Shown: in pieces, positions 12,154-23,559 of the stretch | Layout of the letters: each line of letters begins with the position of its first letter | How positions within the stretch are numbered: the stretch's first letter is position 1 | Notes under the pieces: model-generated | Seen by the model: only the letters and a program-made list of their open reading frames with translations | The model's database searches: none | What the model was told of the DNA's origin: nothing | DNA from: Plantago major | Taxonomy: Eukaryota; Streptophyta; Magnoliopsida; Lamiales; Plantaginaceae | DNA: 64,000 nucleotides | Direction of reading: 5' to 3' | Assembly: GCA_026545765.1 (NCBI GenBank) | Contig: JAIFAC010000461.1 | Coordinates: forward strand, 32,026-96,025 | Program-made: the position numbers and the translations under genes

Positions 12154-14542
12154 TTACCACCCAATGTGCCATTCATCACTTGAAAAACCTTTGAATGTTT
12201 CAGCATCCATTTCCTGTAACGATAGTCAGGTCAGGTCCAGATAAGTTAATTTATAACTCGCAGGTGATGTAGAGCTTCATCAGAAATGTCAAAAACTTTA
12301 TTATATCTATCCATCTTGTTTATAATTAACACGAAATTCATATCTCTAAGGATCTCATGAATTTCAGAAACATATCAGATCCCAACTTCGCAACTACAAT
12401 GTTCAGAATTATCAAGCACAAGTTGAATGCACAACCTGTATTCCCTTAAGCCAACATATTTATAAATAAAATAATTAATTAACAGAAAGATGCAGCTTAG
12501 CAATTGAACTTACAATGCTATAGATTGGCGGTATTGATGACTCCCATTTAGAATTCAAAGCAGGCATAACTGAGAAACGAGGAGCGAGTTCTTGGGACCT
12601 GAAAATCCACCTAAATCACGAAAACAGAAGTCTGATGCTGTGGAGAACCTGCTTTGCTTAAGAAACTCAAATAAGGTGTGTAATCAACTGCATACCCAAT
12701 GTACATGAAGATAAAAATTTGTGCCCACTCACGAACCAGCAACCGCATCCAATAACTTTCAATTGAATTATCCATGTTTATTATAATCTGAAAGCAAGAG
12801 AACAGAATTATATCTAAAAAGCTATCTCCAAATCCAAGCATATTTTAAATGCTCTGATAGTCAGGAAATTAAAAAAAAAAAAATTAAAGAAAGGAAGTAA
12901 AGGAAAAGGTATCTTACCGCCAGCTCTGTTACGACCACAATTTTCATTGCTCCTTGAAATTTCCTGGAGAAGATTAAAAGTAAAAGATAATGTCAGATAG
13001 CAGTACCTTGGTCAGGTTATCAACTGTTTTCACTTGATTTCGTTAATGAGTAATTATAAATGGATGCTTTTCGGGAGGCATGCAGAAGGAAAAGGTACAT
13101 GAATACGTACCGGAACATAGTATATTTTGTGTAAACTGCATCTCGCATGGCCTGGATATCTTCATCTTCTATGAGGCTTAATTGATCCCTCAGAACTAGT
13201 AAGTTCTGAGATACATGGTTAAATATCACGTAGAACACAAAGAGGTAGTTGAGAAGCAAGAGCACCTAATTAAGAAATAGAGTGAAACAACATTACACTT
13301 AAAGACGATAAAGAACAATATTTCCAAGTTTATAACAAATGCATAATTGGAAAACTGTAAGTAGAAGGATAACTCACAGAAAAGTAAGGAACAGAAGCTC
13401 TGTAACCAACAAGTGTCAAGTAGAAGACACACCCCTGGGTGGCCATAGTTCGGCGTTCAGATAATGAAAGACGATGGCATGTGATGCAGTAACCATGAGA
13501 GATTAGAAAGAAGGATACAATAGTAGCAGTCTGAAATAGCACTCCAGTTATATACACCCCGAAAGAGATCCATAAAGAGCATACTTGGGTATAAAAACAT
13601 GAATACCTGCAAAAATTCATGAATAACATTTCAAACTATTAAGCAGCAGAATAAAGAATCGTGGCATCGAACTACTGGCCTCGATAGAAGGGCAAACAAT
13701 TGCATTCACAAAAAGTAATGATATCACAGATTCAAGGCTCAAGGCAGTTTCATGAAAATGCTATGAAAGAATTCCATCTCATCGGAAATTAATCCATTTA
13801 TAGTAAATACTAACACTCAACTCACTGTGGATTCGATCTTTAGAACATGGGGTTTGGTTAAGCAATGAATATGATACGATGAATGAAACTCAATCTAAAA
13901 AGGGCAACTTGTGGAATTAATTCGGCAACATAAAGGTGTTTTTTTTTTTTTTTTGAATGCAAAATAACCACTTGATTAACTAAACGTCAAAGGGTGCAAA
14001 ATTACGACAGCCTAGTATGGGAACCATACGAGAAGTCACAGTGTTCCTATGATTGATAATATACCAACCAAACCACGATCGGCAAATATCCCAAATTAAC
14101 AAACTACTCCTAAGTTGAACATAGTTTGAAGGATGAGAATTGAAGCAACCAAAAGATTCAAGCAAGTAGATAAAGTTGAAGCAGTAATTTGTGACTATAC
14201 CAGAAGAGGAAAGATAAGGCAAGTTGCAAAGCTTTAATCCAGGGAACAGCAGCAAGAGTCCATTGCAGCTTATTTGCCTACTCTAATTCAATACAATGAA
14301 AACAGACAAATTATACAAAATCAAGGAATACATGAATAGAGAAGATTTTAGAAAATCAACAAGAACGAAATTGATAGAAAGAACGAGCAAATTGAAAAAG
14401 AAGAAGAAGAAGAAAACCTGAAAATGGCGATTTTTGTGAGTGTTGAAAGACCAGTAAAGGGCGGAGAAACCCAAATGAGCATGAAAGTGAAGAATAAAGG
14501 GGGAAGTGCTCCTCCGTCAATAATAATGTGGTGATCCTCCAT
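12154..14542 (-). CDS. Host gene: seven-span integral membrane protein, eight exons
   Basis: Minus-strand exons: 14542-14418, 14277-14201, 13606-13378, 13265-13111, 12963-12918, 12787-12696, 12610-12514 and 12213-12154 (stop 12156-12154). All seven introns are GT-AG, with good donors such as GTGAGT (after 13378) and GTAAGT (after 12514), and phases match from exon to exon. The product is about 292 residues with roughly seven hydrophobic spans, for example LWISFGVYITGVLFQ and LLLLNYLFVFYVIF. Conserved-looking loops include HGYCITCHRLSLSERR and QLSLIEDEDIQAMRDAVYTKY. Exon 1 needs a shift of frame at about 14461-14466 (TTTCTCCGCCC) to join MEDHH... to ...ALYWSFNTHKNRHFQ; this sits where a CTG would fit. 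The start could be 14554, 14548 or 14542. I do not recognise the family securely; a GPCR-like or other 7TM fold is only a guess from topology. Confidence 0.78.
13941..13956. repeat. Poly(T) run in intron 2 of the host gene
   Basis: A run of T on the plus strand inside the intron between exons 2 and 3. I found no matching target-site duplication, so it is treated as intronic simple sequence. Confidence 0.7.
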
Positions 14543-14763
14543 TTTCATTTTCATAAATTTTTGAGTTGAAAAACTCAAATAGTTTGCTGCCTGACCAACG
14601 CTGAGAAGTGAGAAGTACTTCGGGTTGGTTTCCAAAAATGCCTCTGCTGCGTCTTCTATTTATCAATAACCACAACTAGTAAAAAATTTCTTTTTTACTT
14701 TTTGAGCAAGTGCAGTAAAAGTCATGATTTTTCTATATAATAATAAAGATCATATTAGACTAA
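14543..14763 (-). other. Probable 5' UTR and promoter region of the host gene
   Basis: Upstream of the first ATG on the minus strand. No confident TATA element or transcription start can be named. A CT/GA-poor AT-rich stretch precedes the Stowaway MITE at 14766. Confidence 0.35.
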
Positions 14764-14765
14764 TA

Positions 14766-15015
14766 CTCCCTCAATTCCACCAATTTCTTTCCATTTTGTT
14801 TTTGCACAAATTTTAAGAAATATGAGTAAAAAATGAGTTTATATAGATGAAGTAGTAAGTGTATAGTAAAAAGTAAGAAAGAGAATTAAAAAAGTACGAA
14901 AGAGAGAGATTAAAATATTAATAATCGAGATAGTGGGTTTACATAAAAGGAAATGGAAAGTTTTAATTAACGCCTAAAATTAAAAAATGGAAAGAAATCT
15001 ATGGAACTGATGGAG
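14766..15015. mobile_element. Stowaway MITE (250 bp) beside the host gene promoter
   Basis: The left end CTCCCTCAATTCCACCAATT and the inverted right end (read from 15015 leftward, CTCCATCAGTTCCATAGATT) are matching terminal inverted repeats that continue into a shared TTCTTTCCATTTT. TA dinucleotides flank both ends (14764-14765, 15016-15017), as expected for Tc1/Mariner-type Stowaway elements. No coding capacity. Confidence 0.88.
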
Positions 15016-15019
15016 TATA

Positions 15020-15929
15020 ATTTATCCTAACATGTCAAATACTTGTATCGAGTAATATGATTTTTTAATATATACCCTCCGTCCAAGAACTTCATACATT
15101 ATACTAACGCCAGCTTTATGCGAAAAGTTAAAGAACGATAGAATATAGAAAATGTGGGAAAATGCGTACTTTTATCAAAACGATAATTTGAGGTAAAGTT
15201 GAGATTGTTTATTATTTGTCAGTGAAATTTTCCTTTTGATTATGTATAAAGTTCATGACAAATAAAATTCAAAAACGACAAGCTCATGACTTGGAGTAGA
15301 AAATTCGGACTTTATCCAAGAATTAACCTTAGTTTTTTCCATCCATGTTTCAATTTTAACCACAAATTATTTTTACATTATAATTAGAAAATAAAATATA
15401 AAATCATATAATTAAAATTTGAATAGTAAAGTTTTATAATATAATTTTATTTATATTTTAAAAGAATTTGTGATTAAAATTCAAAATGGTTTCTAAAAAG
15501 TTATAATGGAAAGTTTTAAAAAGTAACATGAAGTGTACTTTGTTATATGAGCAAGGCCACCACCAATGCTTGTATTTTTATTTTGGACACGAATTAAATA
15601 AAATGTAACAAAATTGTGTTGGAACAACCTAAGGTTAAAAAAAAGGATGGGTTACAACTTAAAGTACCATTTTTTTAATTTTAAGTCGAAATCAATATGT
15701 ATTTTTACTAATAACATCAGCGATATACATGAATACATAAAATGTTTATCCATATAACATTATTGGTATTACATAAAACATCATACTTATATTTAATTAA
15801 CATCTTTTGGTTCCTCAGATACCTACTAATGCAGGTCCCTTCAAATACTTTGGGTTTATATATTTCAAACTTTTACGAGAGAGAAACAGTATTGTTGTCA
15901 CATATTTAACTAAAAAAATACATGTTTTA
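15020..15929. other. AT-rich spacer
   Basis: No gene was recognised; apart from the possible MITE, only A/T-rich DNA up to the left border of element B. Confidence 0.5.
15075..15299. mobile_element. Possible second Stowaway-like MITE
   Basis: Left end CCCTCCGTCCAAGAACTTCA and a right end that reads CTCCAAGTCATGAGCTTG on the other strand are similar but not well matched. The size and AT-rich interior suit a MITE. Ends are uncertain. Confidence 0.4.
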
Positions 15930-15934
15930 CTTTC
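15930..15934. repeat. TSD of element B, left copy (CTTTC)
   Basis: CTTTC directly before the LTR terminus TGTTGG; repeated at 30743-30747 directly after the other LTR. Confidence 0.9.
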
Positions 15935-17327
15935 TGTTGGTCGGCAAAGTAAAAGACTAGAGGGGGGAGGGGGGGGGGGGTGAATAGTCGTTTAAAACTT
16001 TTGTCGATAAACACAGTTTCTCATAAACTGGGGTTTCGATACTTAAATTCAGAGCGGAAGACTTTAAGATAGGTAAGCGTAAACAATAAGTATGTGTGTG
16101 CTTATCGAAATGTAAATACGTAAAGGTAAATGACACAACAAGTATAGTGGTATCCTGAGGTGAATCCTCCAACTAATCCACTTTGGCCTTTCTAAGACCT
16201 AGAATTCACTAGAATGATAATCGAGTTCACCTTACAATAATCCTATTCTAAGATTCTTAAACAAATGGTTCCCAACCAAATGTTCTCCCGAGTTATTCCC
16301 ACTCCCAGAGCTAAGTACTTCTCTACTCAGATAACCTCGAGTTATTCCTCGATTTCCCAAATCAAGTACTTCTCTACTCCACGCCGATGGTGTCAAGTTA
16401 TAAGGTTTGTTAGAGAGGCTTCAGATAACTTTTCGCTTATGTTTTCAGAGACCCTAATAGAACAAGACTACTTAATACACTTGTTCAAATGGATGGCAAT
16501 CGCTTTTATCGACCCAAGTAATTGATGTCCGCTCGAGAATGAGCTTTAAAGGGTATCCGATAGTTTAACTCTTTCACTAATAACAATCTCTTGTTAAGGT
16601 TTAGGACAACTTAGAACTACTAGTGATTCTTCGAGCAACATAAAGCTTCGTAAAGGGTAGTAGAGTGCTTGAGAGAAACTTTGCTTGATGGTAAGTTTGC
16701 AAGATAGAGCGTCTAAGGTGTATTTCAAAGATTTAAGTGTGATATATATATAGATGAATTTGAGAGTTGTTGAATGATATCCGTTAGACACAATTCAAAT
16801 TCAAATTCATACTTATCTTGAAATGAGTACTGTAAGTCCTTGTCTCATGTCTCGTAGAGGATCAGGCTTCAAATGCTTTCTTTTCCGATGCAATTAATGC
16901 ACTTGTACTATTTCGTCTCGTAGTCTTCAACGGATACATGAGCCTTTCTCGATGGCTTGTATGCTCCATACTCATGATGTCATATGTCCATATTCATATT
17001 TCAAAAGTAAGTAAATACACTTAAGAAAGGATTAAGGACATAGTCTTTCTGAGTTAGACTAAACCTTGATATCTTCATAAATCTTGTGCAATCTTCAGTC
17101 TTCTAATCTTCAAAAAAGCTCCATTGCTAGGATTGATCTTCATGGTCTTCTGGAAATAAAAATTACACTCAGAGATCTATAATCCTAATACAAGATTTAC
17201 TAGACTAATCATACTCAGTGATTTCCTCTTTTACAATGTTCAAGTGAACCAAGAGTACTTAATCACCTTTCTGGCTAAGATAAGAACATGTGATGAGTGA
17301 TCAAAATACTAACAGATATTCCTAACA
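15935..17327 (-). repeat. 3' LTR of element B
   Basis: Starts TGTTGGTCGGC and ends ATTCCTAACA on the plus strand. The TATATATATA-type box at about 16741-16750 (minus strand) is a likely promoter TATA. Compared with the partner LTR it lacks or alters most CAG/CTG triplets, for instance CTTTAAAGGG here versus CTTCAGAAAGGG. Confidence 0.93.
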
Positions 17328-17340
17328 ATTTCCCCTTTTT
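17328..17340 (-). other. Polypurine tract of element B
   Basis: On the minus strand AAAAAGGGGAAAT lies immediately before the 3' LTR start TGTTAGG. This is the usual primer site for plus-strand DNA synthesis in LTR retrotransposons. Confidence 0.85.
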
Positions 17341-20316
17341 GATCAGTCATCCATGACTATCTTTTAAGTCCTATTACAAATTTGTAACCCTGGAAGAGAA
17401 AACAATCCACCACTTAATTATTTCAAATGATATTCAATTTTAGTTAATTAAGTGCAGAAAGTAAACATCAACCAAATCACAAGAAGTGATCTTTGCTGAT
17501 AAGTTGTCATCTATTAGAATGTATCTGAGAGTATGATCTTCAGATAGGTACAGTTTACAGAATAAGATGCAACTTTTATAGATAGAGAAATTCAGAAACA
17601 ATCAGCAAGATTACAAAAAGTAACAAAGCATACTAAGTAAATTAGAACAAAGGAAAATCCAAGCTCTAAGAGAGTATTCTAATGCTACTAGTCTTCAAGT
17701 CTTCAGAAATGCAACTTGGGTTCAGATACCTCAAGTTCTTCAGCATCCTTTTTGGATCAGTTGACATGATCATCCACTTTTCCGCATTCTTGGACATAGT
17801 CATAAAGAATCCTTCTGACAGAGAGCTCTGTCTTTCTGGATAAGTCACATATTTCATGGTAACTCTTGCCAAGCTTGTGATTCTTCCGCAGAAAGTGTTT
17901 GACCCAAAAGTACTTTTCCTGCACCTGTGAGTGCTCTATATGCACCGAGATAGGTTGAAATACTCAGATATTTCTTCCAGATAGTAAATCATCTAGGTAT
18001 TCATCCAATGTCATATAGAATTACTCATAGGTTGGAACACCTAGTTTGTTCTTTCTCAGTAGCTACCATCCAGCTTTTCTTACCTTGTGTACATCATCGT
18101 GTTTTGGTAAGGATGTGCAAAAGAAAGATCCATCTTTCGCTTCATTTCTCTTTTCTACTTCAAAGTTTAGCCAGCATGAAGGTGCTCGTGTTTTAGCAAT
18201 TCGTCATTTTCTTTCCATTTCAAGATCCGTCGATGATGGAGTTGGAAACTTATCATTGACAAGTAGATGTTGTAGTTCCGTAATCCAATACCCTCTTGTT
18301 TAGAATGCACCTATATGAAGACTCTTCATTACTAGTCTTCACATACCAATGTGGGCATCACCTTCCTTTCGATGAGTTTCTTCACATCGCCAAACCGAAT
18401 CCTTCGCCTTTCGTTAGGTGGCCTTCGTCAGAGATCCTCTAACCCTTTCTTCCCGCCAATGGGCCGGTGGATGTTCTTGTATTGACTTGGTATTTCCGTA
18501 TGATTTCGTCGCCAAAGGCCTTTGCGCCAGAGGAGGTCAGAAGTAGTTGTTGTCTCCTTTTCTTGTGAAGTGGATGTTCATCAGACGATTCATCCTCATC
18601 ATCATTGAAGTCCAAAATTGAGACTTGCAGCCTTTCGCCTCTCACTTCTCCTTCTTCCTTTTCTTCTTCTTCGTAAGTCTTCTTATGAGATTCTAAGGAC
18701 TCGCTCCCCTAGTTATCATACTCACCTTCCGGCCGTTGATCCGGAACAACTTCTTCAAGAGGGGCATCTCCAAAGGTCCTTGATGACTAGTCGACTTGAG
18801 GAGGAGGATTTGATTGTTTTCTTTCTTCATCCGCCTTTCCGAGGCATCTCTTCCCTTAGTCACGAATGACCGACTCATGATAGCATAAGCTTCAGAGAGT
18901 GACTCAAAGTTCTTTTGAGATTGTCAGCACCGACTAATTCTTGAAGTTCCTTCTTCAGCTTTTTGTTCCGCTTAACCAGCCTCGCCCTTTCGCTGAGCTC
19001 TTGAAGCGCCTTAGGATGGCGCTTGTCAGGACAAAGATACGGGCTTCATTCAATGCCGCATTAGCATTGTTACAATCCTCATCCCCACTCAACACTAGGT
19101 ATTTCCGAGAGAGCTATGCTGGTTGCTCTGCTGAGTAAGGCAAAGACCAATGGCTTCATCTTTTCGGGACGGATTTTAGCACTTCAGGTCTTCGGCAACT
19201 AGGTCTCTCCGAGTTCCAAAAGACACTGCTCTTGCACGGTTTTCACTTGAACTACCGGTGCAGAGAAGATATGAGGAGCAAGTAGGGCTCTCTTTGCCGA
19301 GTGATAAGTCTCTCATCTTCTTCGCAGAATCAAGTTGCGTCTTCAAAGATCACCTCATAATCCTTCTCTCGATTGTTCAGAAGTCGCTAACATCTTTTGT
19401 TTGCCTTGGAGTATGCTGGCCTTCTGAGAGGATGTAGAAGGTCTTTCTGATGCAGCTTCAGCATCATGTTCTTCATCATCATTGTCATCCATGGCATCTA
19501 TCTCAACAGCTGTGACAACAATGGCATTCTTCAGATTTCTTTGCTCATCTAGGAGTGCCAATTCTCGCATTAGCTTCTTTGAGCTTCGAGTTTGCCTCCT
19601 TTTCATCAACAAGAGCTTGACACTCAATGTTGATTCTTTTCTTCTTCCAACACCTTCGAGTTGTTCAATCTCGAACTCAAGTAGGGAAATTTCTTCCATG
19701 GCATCATTGTGCTCACTGCTGGATATCTTGATGAGACTTGGGAGGTGATGATGATGGGGCTCTCGAGCATTTGAAGGAGTAGCCTTTTCCACTTCCTTTG
19801 CTAGCTTCCTCAATCTCGCCTTGTCCAGTTAGATCATCATTCGATCATCACCATCATCATCACTCTTGTTCTTGCTTCGTTCGATGCTCGAGGGAGGTTC
19901 TTGATAATCATTTTCCCATCTCTTCCTCATCTTCGTAAACTAGGTTGATCACATCGAAGTGTGATCATCCTCCCATTAACTTCCTCTTGCTCACTGGTAG
20001 TAGTGAGCTTGTCGGGCAAGGCAGATGCGAACCATCCGCTTAGGTTTGAGCATCCGCAGACTTGAAATCGCTATAAGTTCAGGCTACTTCATGAATGAAG
20101 TCTTCATGCATCGAGTGGCAAAAGAGTAGGACTCATTGGGAACAATGCATGGATGTGATCCTCCATTGAAGGCGATTGCTCTTCTTCCGACGCCGACATT
20201 TCGTTAATTCGTAAAGGTCACCTTTCCGAAGTTTCGCCATTGTTCAAGCACTTGAGATGTTTCTTTAAAGGGTGTTTCGAAGGCCTCGAGTAAATCAACT
20301 GCACTAGACTTTGAGC

Positions 20317-20390
20317 CCGAAAGAAAGGGATCAAGTTAGTTTTGTTCAAATCACTGTTAGTATTCAGATGCAAAGTAAGCTCGAGCATAC
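20317..20390 (-). other. Intron-like segment 5 of accessory gene, element B
   Basis: The minus strand reads CTACAG then GTATGCTCG at the donor and ends CTTTCTTTCGG before GCTCAAAG. The homologous intron in A (50158-50235) ends TTTCTTTCAG before GCTCAAAC. Length 74 bp here, 78 bp in A. The acceptor AG reads GG here, another altered CAG. Confidence 0.6.
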
Positions 20391-20490
20391 CTGTAGAAAC
20401 ACTAGCTCATCACTGACTTCGCTTGGGTCTCGTAGACCCTGATACTTTGGTGTGAGGAGAAGTCCGATCCTCAAGATCCTTTCTTTCTCG

Positions 20491-20577
20491 CTGAACCGAG
20501 AATTAGAATCAATTATGGTTTCGTAAACTTGTTTATCGAGAAAGATAGATAGAAATATGCTTCGAGGCTTCACTTAC
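20491..20577 (-). other. Intron-like segment 4 of accessory gene, element B
   Basis: Donor GTAAGTGAAGCC and acceptor TTCTCGGTTCAG before CGAGAAAG on the minus strand. The counterpart in A (49948-50037) has donor GTAAGTGAAAAA and acceptor TTCTCAG before ATACAAGTAGAAAG. 87 bp versus 90 bp. Confidence 0.6.
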
Positions 20578-20897
20578 TTTCAAGTGAGGAAGCTCAAGAT
20601 ATTCCTCGTAAACCTTGGGGTTTCTCGCACCTTTTCGCAGATCGCTTGTTCAAGAAGCTTTCAGCTTCCTTTCGAGGAGATAACACAACTGCTTTCTCCA
20701 TCCAATTGTTCTTCCGACCGAGCCTCGTAAGAACAAACATAAAAGATTGAGTAGTGGTTTTCCGTAGCATTCTTGAAGGAGACTATTACGACATTTACCT
20801 TTTCAAAGAAGACTCAAGAATACTTCCTCGTAGAGCTTTTCACCTCTGAATCTTCGTTTTGGGGTGTTGGTTCCACCACCACTACTTCCTCATGAGC

Positions 20898-20980
20898 CTA
20901 AGAAGAGATATTAAGAATATTAGAACATAAGATAAGAGCATTTTAGTTAGTTATTTCTTGTTCGTAGATAACTTTACTAC
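20898..20980 (-). other. Intron-like segment 3 of accessory gene, element B
   Basis: Minus strand GTAGTAAAGTTAT...CTTCTTAG, then GCTCATGAGGAAGTAG. The counterpart in A (49712-49794) is followed by GCCCATTCAGAAGTAG. Both are exactly 83 bp, AT-rich and GT-AG. Confidence 0.68.
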
Positions 20981-22846
20981 CGTGGGATGTGCTCTTCTTG
21001 ATGTTCGAGGTCGAGGAACTCTTCGATTCAAGGTGGAAAGTTTTCTTCCCTAAAGATTGCTTCTAAATTTGCTTCTAAATAAATATTTTTATGAGTAATA
21101 AGTTAACATGCAATTATGTCGACAAGTTAGATACAACTATCTTTGTTACCCTAATAAGGTCAGCCGATCATTGGTCTCGACTTGTGGTGATTCCGCAGCC
21201 TCTCGTGCTCATTGTTGGTCTCCTCTCAAAGATTATTCTCAATCTCCATCTCGCTTGATCCCTTCTCGAGTCGAGCTTTCGTAGTTGAGGAACCTGTTCA
21301 AGAACAGGGTTTTCTTCAACAACCTTTGATGCTGGTAATGTGAATGTGGAAGCAATGGCGACATCTTCCATCATTCTATTTTCTTCTCCCAGGCCTTCTT
21401 CTTCCCCGCGTAAGTGCTCCTTTGACCTCGAGGAGCCGAGCTAGATGCTCCTCCATGTGTTTCTATCTTCGACCACTTAAGTGCCTCTCGATTTGTTCAT
21501 CCTCTTCGTAGTCATCCCCGATTGGGAGTCACCCATCTATAATGTTGCGGTCATTCCTTGATAGTTCGAGCCGCCTGCCTGTAATCTTGGTGCTTTCGAA
21601 TCGCTTTTCGGCGAACATTTTCGAGACCTTGTCTCCAAGTTGTGCCTCTATTTCTTTTTGTCAGCTTAGGTACTTTTCAGGTTGAGTCCTTTTCTCGTAG
21701 TTTGAGGTCGAAATAAGTCGCTCGTAAACCTTATCACCTTGTCAAGCGCTTTCTTCTTCTTCTCCGAAAGTGTTTTCTCAATAGCAAGTCTCTCATTTTC
21801 TTCAAAGGCGGTCAAAAGGGAGTCAGGATCGATTTCGCCTCTCTCGAGAGTGATTCCCATTGTTTCCGTAATGTGACAAATTCGAGGCCAGTGCATATCG
21901 CCTTTGGCTCAAGAAGGCTATTGATGATCTTGGGCTCAAATTCTTCAATATGCCCAAGGAATTTGTCAAGGCGCATTTCCCGCTTAAAGTGGGTTTCGCC
22001 TTCATGCTTCTTGTTCGTAAGATGCATCATCATCCATCTCTCCATGCTTATCCGTCTACTCCACCTTTGTTGCCATCAAAGCAATGGACCGTAATGAGAG
22101 CTAAAGTACTCCAAGAGCTTCGAGATGACTAGTTCGATGGCTTTTAACAAAGTCTCCGGCAACCCTTTGCATTTTCTAATCGATTGCTTCAAATAGCTCT
22201 TAACACCTTGAATCATGGAAGCATCCTCGATGTTGATGTCTTCAATTGTTCCTCGATTTTTCAATCGAATATCTTGCGTAAAGTCTTGCGCCTAGGACGA
22301 TCTTCGTCCTTGAACTTCAGATGTATTTCTCTTCTTCATCATTCACAACCTTTGTGAAGATTTTGAAGTTGTAATAGAACTCTAGCACATCCAAAGGTGG
22401 ATAGTCCATCGGTGCAGATGTAAACTTGAAGATATGGGAACTTTTCAAAGATCCCCAATATCGCTTCCTATCCGGTCTTCAAGGTACGATCTGGTACATA
22501 CTTCTTCACTAGAAAAGCTCCCAATTCATTTTGTGGTTCGATTCCAAATGGGGTGAACTTTCCTGTATATGCTTATTCAACACCTTGTTCCTTTCCTCCT
22601 TGCTTTTCAGAGTGTATGATGCGCCTTAGGTTCTTGTGGTCATCTTCGTGCCATCTCTTATATGTAGTCTCGAGTGAGTGTTTTCAGAGGATTTTGCAAG
22701 ATTAATCGATTAGTCTATCTTTTCGTAAGACTAAACATAAGAAGTCGAGTTTGCGTAAGGGTTTTGCGTAAATCTTGAGAGATTTTGCTTTTGATGCAAG
22801 TATGAAATTTCGGATTTGGTAAAAGTGTTTGTCTTTGTCCAAGTCC

Positions 22847-22856
22847 TATATATATA
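22847..22856 (-). promoter_or_regulatory. TATA box upstream of accessory gene, element B
   Basis: TATATATATA in a GCTATATATATAGGAC context on the minus strand, about 195 bp before the accessory ATG at 22654. Matches A and C in motif and spacing. Confidence 0.58.
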
Positions 22857-23559
22857 GCATAACATGTACATAGATACAACATACATACAACTCAATATGA
22901 ATGCGTGTTTTGTATTCAGATAGGCGTGGTATCACACGCATCCATTAAATGCGAGTGGGCCATGCCTCGTATTTCTCAATGTATATTACTTGCTTTGTTT
23001 TAATATCAACCGCTGAGATCAAACGCTTATTCCTCAAGGGCTTATATTGAATATCTTGTAATGATATCAATCAACAAATGCTATTGTGCCGATTTGATGG
23101 ATTTTTACAAGTTACATCCATTACGCCACTTAGTAAAGAGTAAGAGCACTCAATCGTTTGAACTTATCATTCGAGTGTCAAGTCCTTATCTTTATACCGC
23201 TTATCATAAAATTGCAAAAATACAAGACATCGACATGTTTGACTTCCGTAACTTATACTTTTCGGCTTTGTGTGTCTTTTCTTTATGACTAAATAGCTTT
23301 CTAAATTCAAGTGTCAAGCTTCATTGTTTGAATGTATTTGACCCACTCAAGAAGTAAGTTCTAGTCTTGTTTACTTATCGAGTGTGTACTAACCTTGCCT
23401 TTCCGGATACCCGCTCCAAATGCCATTTCTCGAGTGTTGCAACTCAGAAACCTTTGCATCACTTCTTATCAACTTGGCTTTCTGAGAACATGTTCTCAGG
23501 GGCCTACTTCTTTTCTACCTCACTTACTCAGACTTTAGAGATTCATGACATTTTTCAGT

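Larger units (their letters stand above)
17666..22654 (-). pseudogene. Accessory gene of copia element B (frameshifted, intron-containing)
   Basis: Starts at ATG 22654-22652, placed like the accessory ATG of A, and runs about 5 kb to near 17666. Recognisable parts in order: an N-terminal region with ERWMMM and a GHIEEFEPKI-like stretch (21812-22045, matching A around 48130-48260); intron-like segments; a charged coiled-coil-rich section (19355-19813, SLLEFEIEQLEG); and a C-terminal block with EKYFWVKHF (17757-17945) matching GKYLWVKHF in A. Many frameshifts break it, often at expected CAG/CTG triplets. The N-terminal region resembles the domain databases call putative plant transposon protein. 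Biological role unknown. Confidence 0.7.

Noticed and set aside
13939..14260. Possible SINE/LINE insertion with poly(A) tail (poly(T) on plus strand)
   Set aside because: The stretch contains host exon 2 (14201-14277) in correct phase with GT-AG borders, and no target-site duplication was found. The T-run is simply intronic.
14418..14542. Exon 1 joined directly to exon 3 in the frame of the first ATG without a frameshift
   Set aside because: It gives an open frame but skips a well-bordered exon (14201-14277) and produces a less natural sequence (PPFTGLSTLTKIAIF) than the ALYWSFNTHKNRHFQ frame, which fits phase 0 into exon 2.
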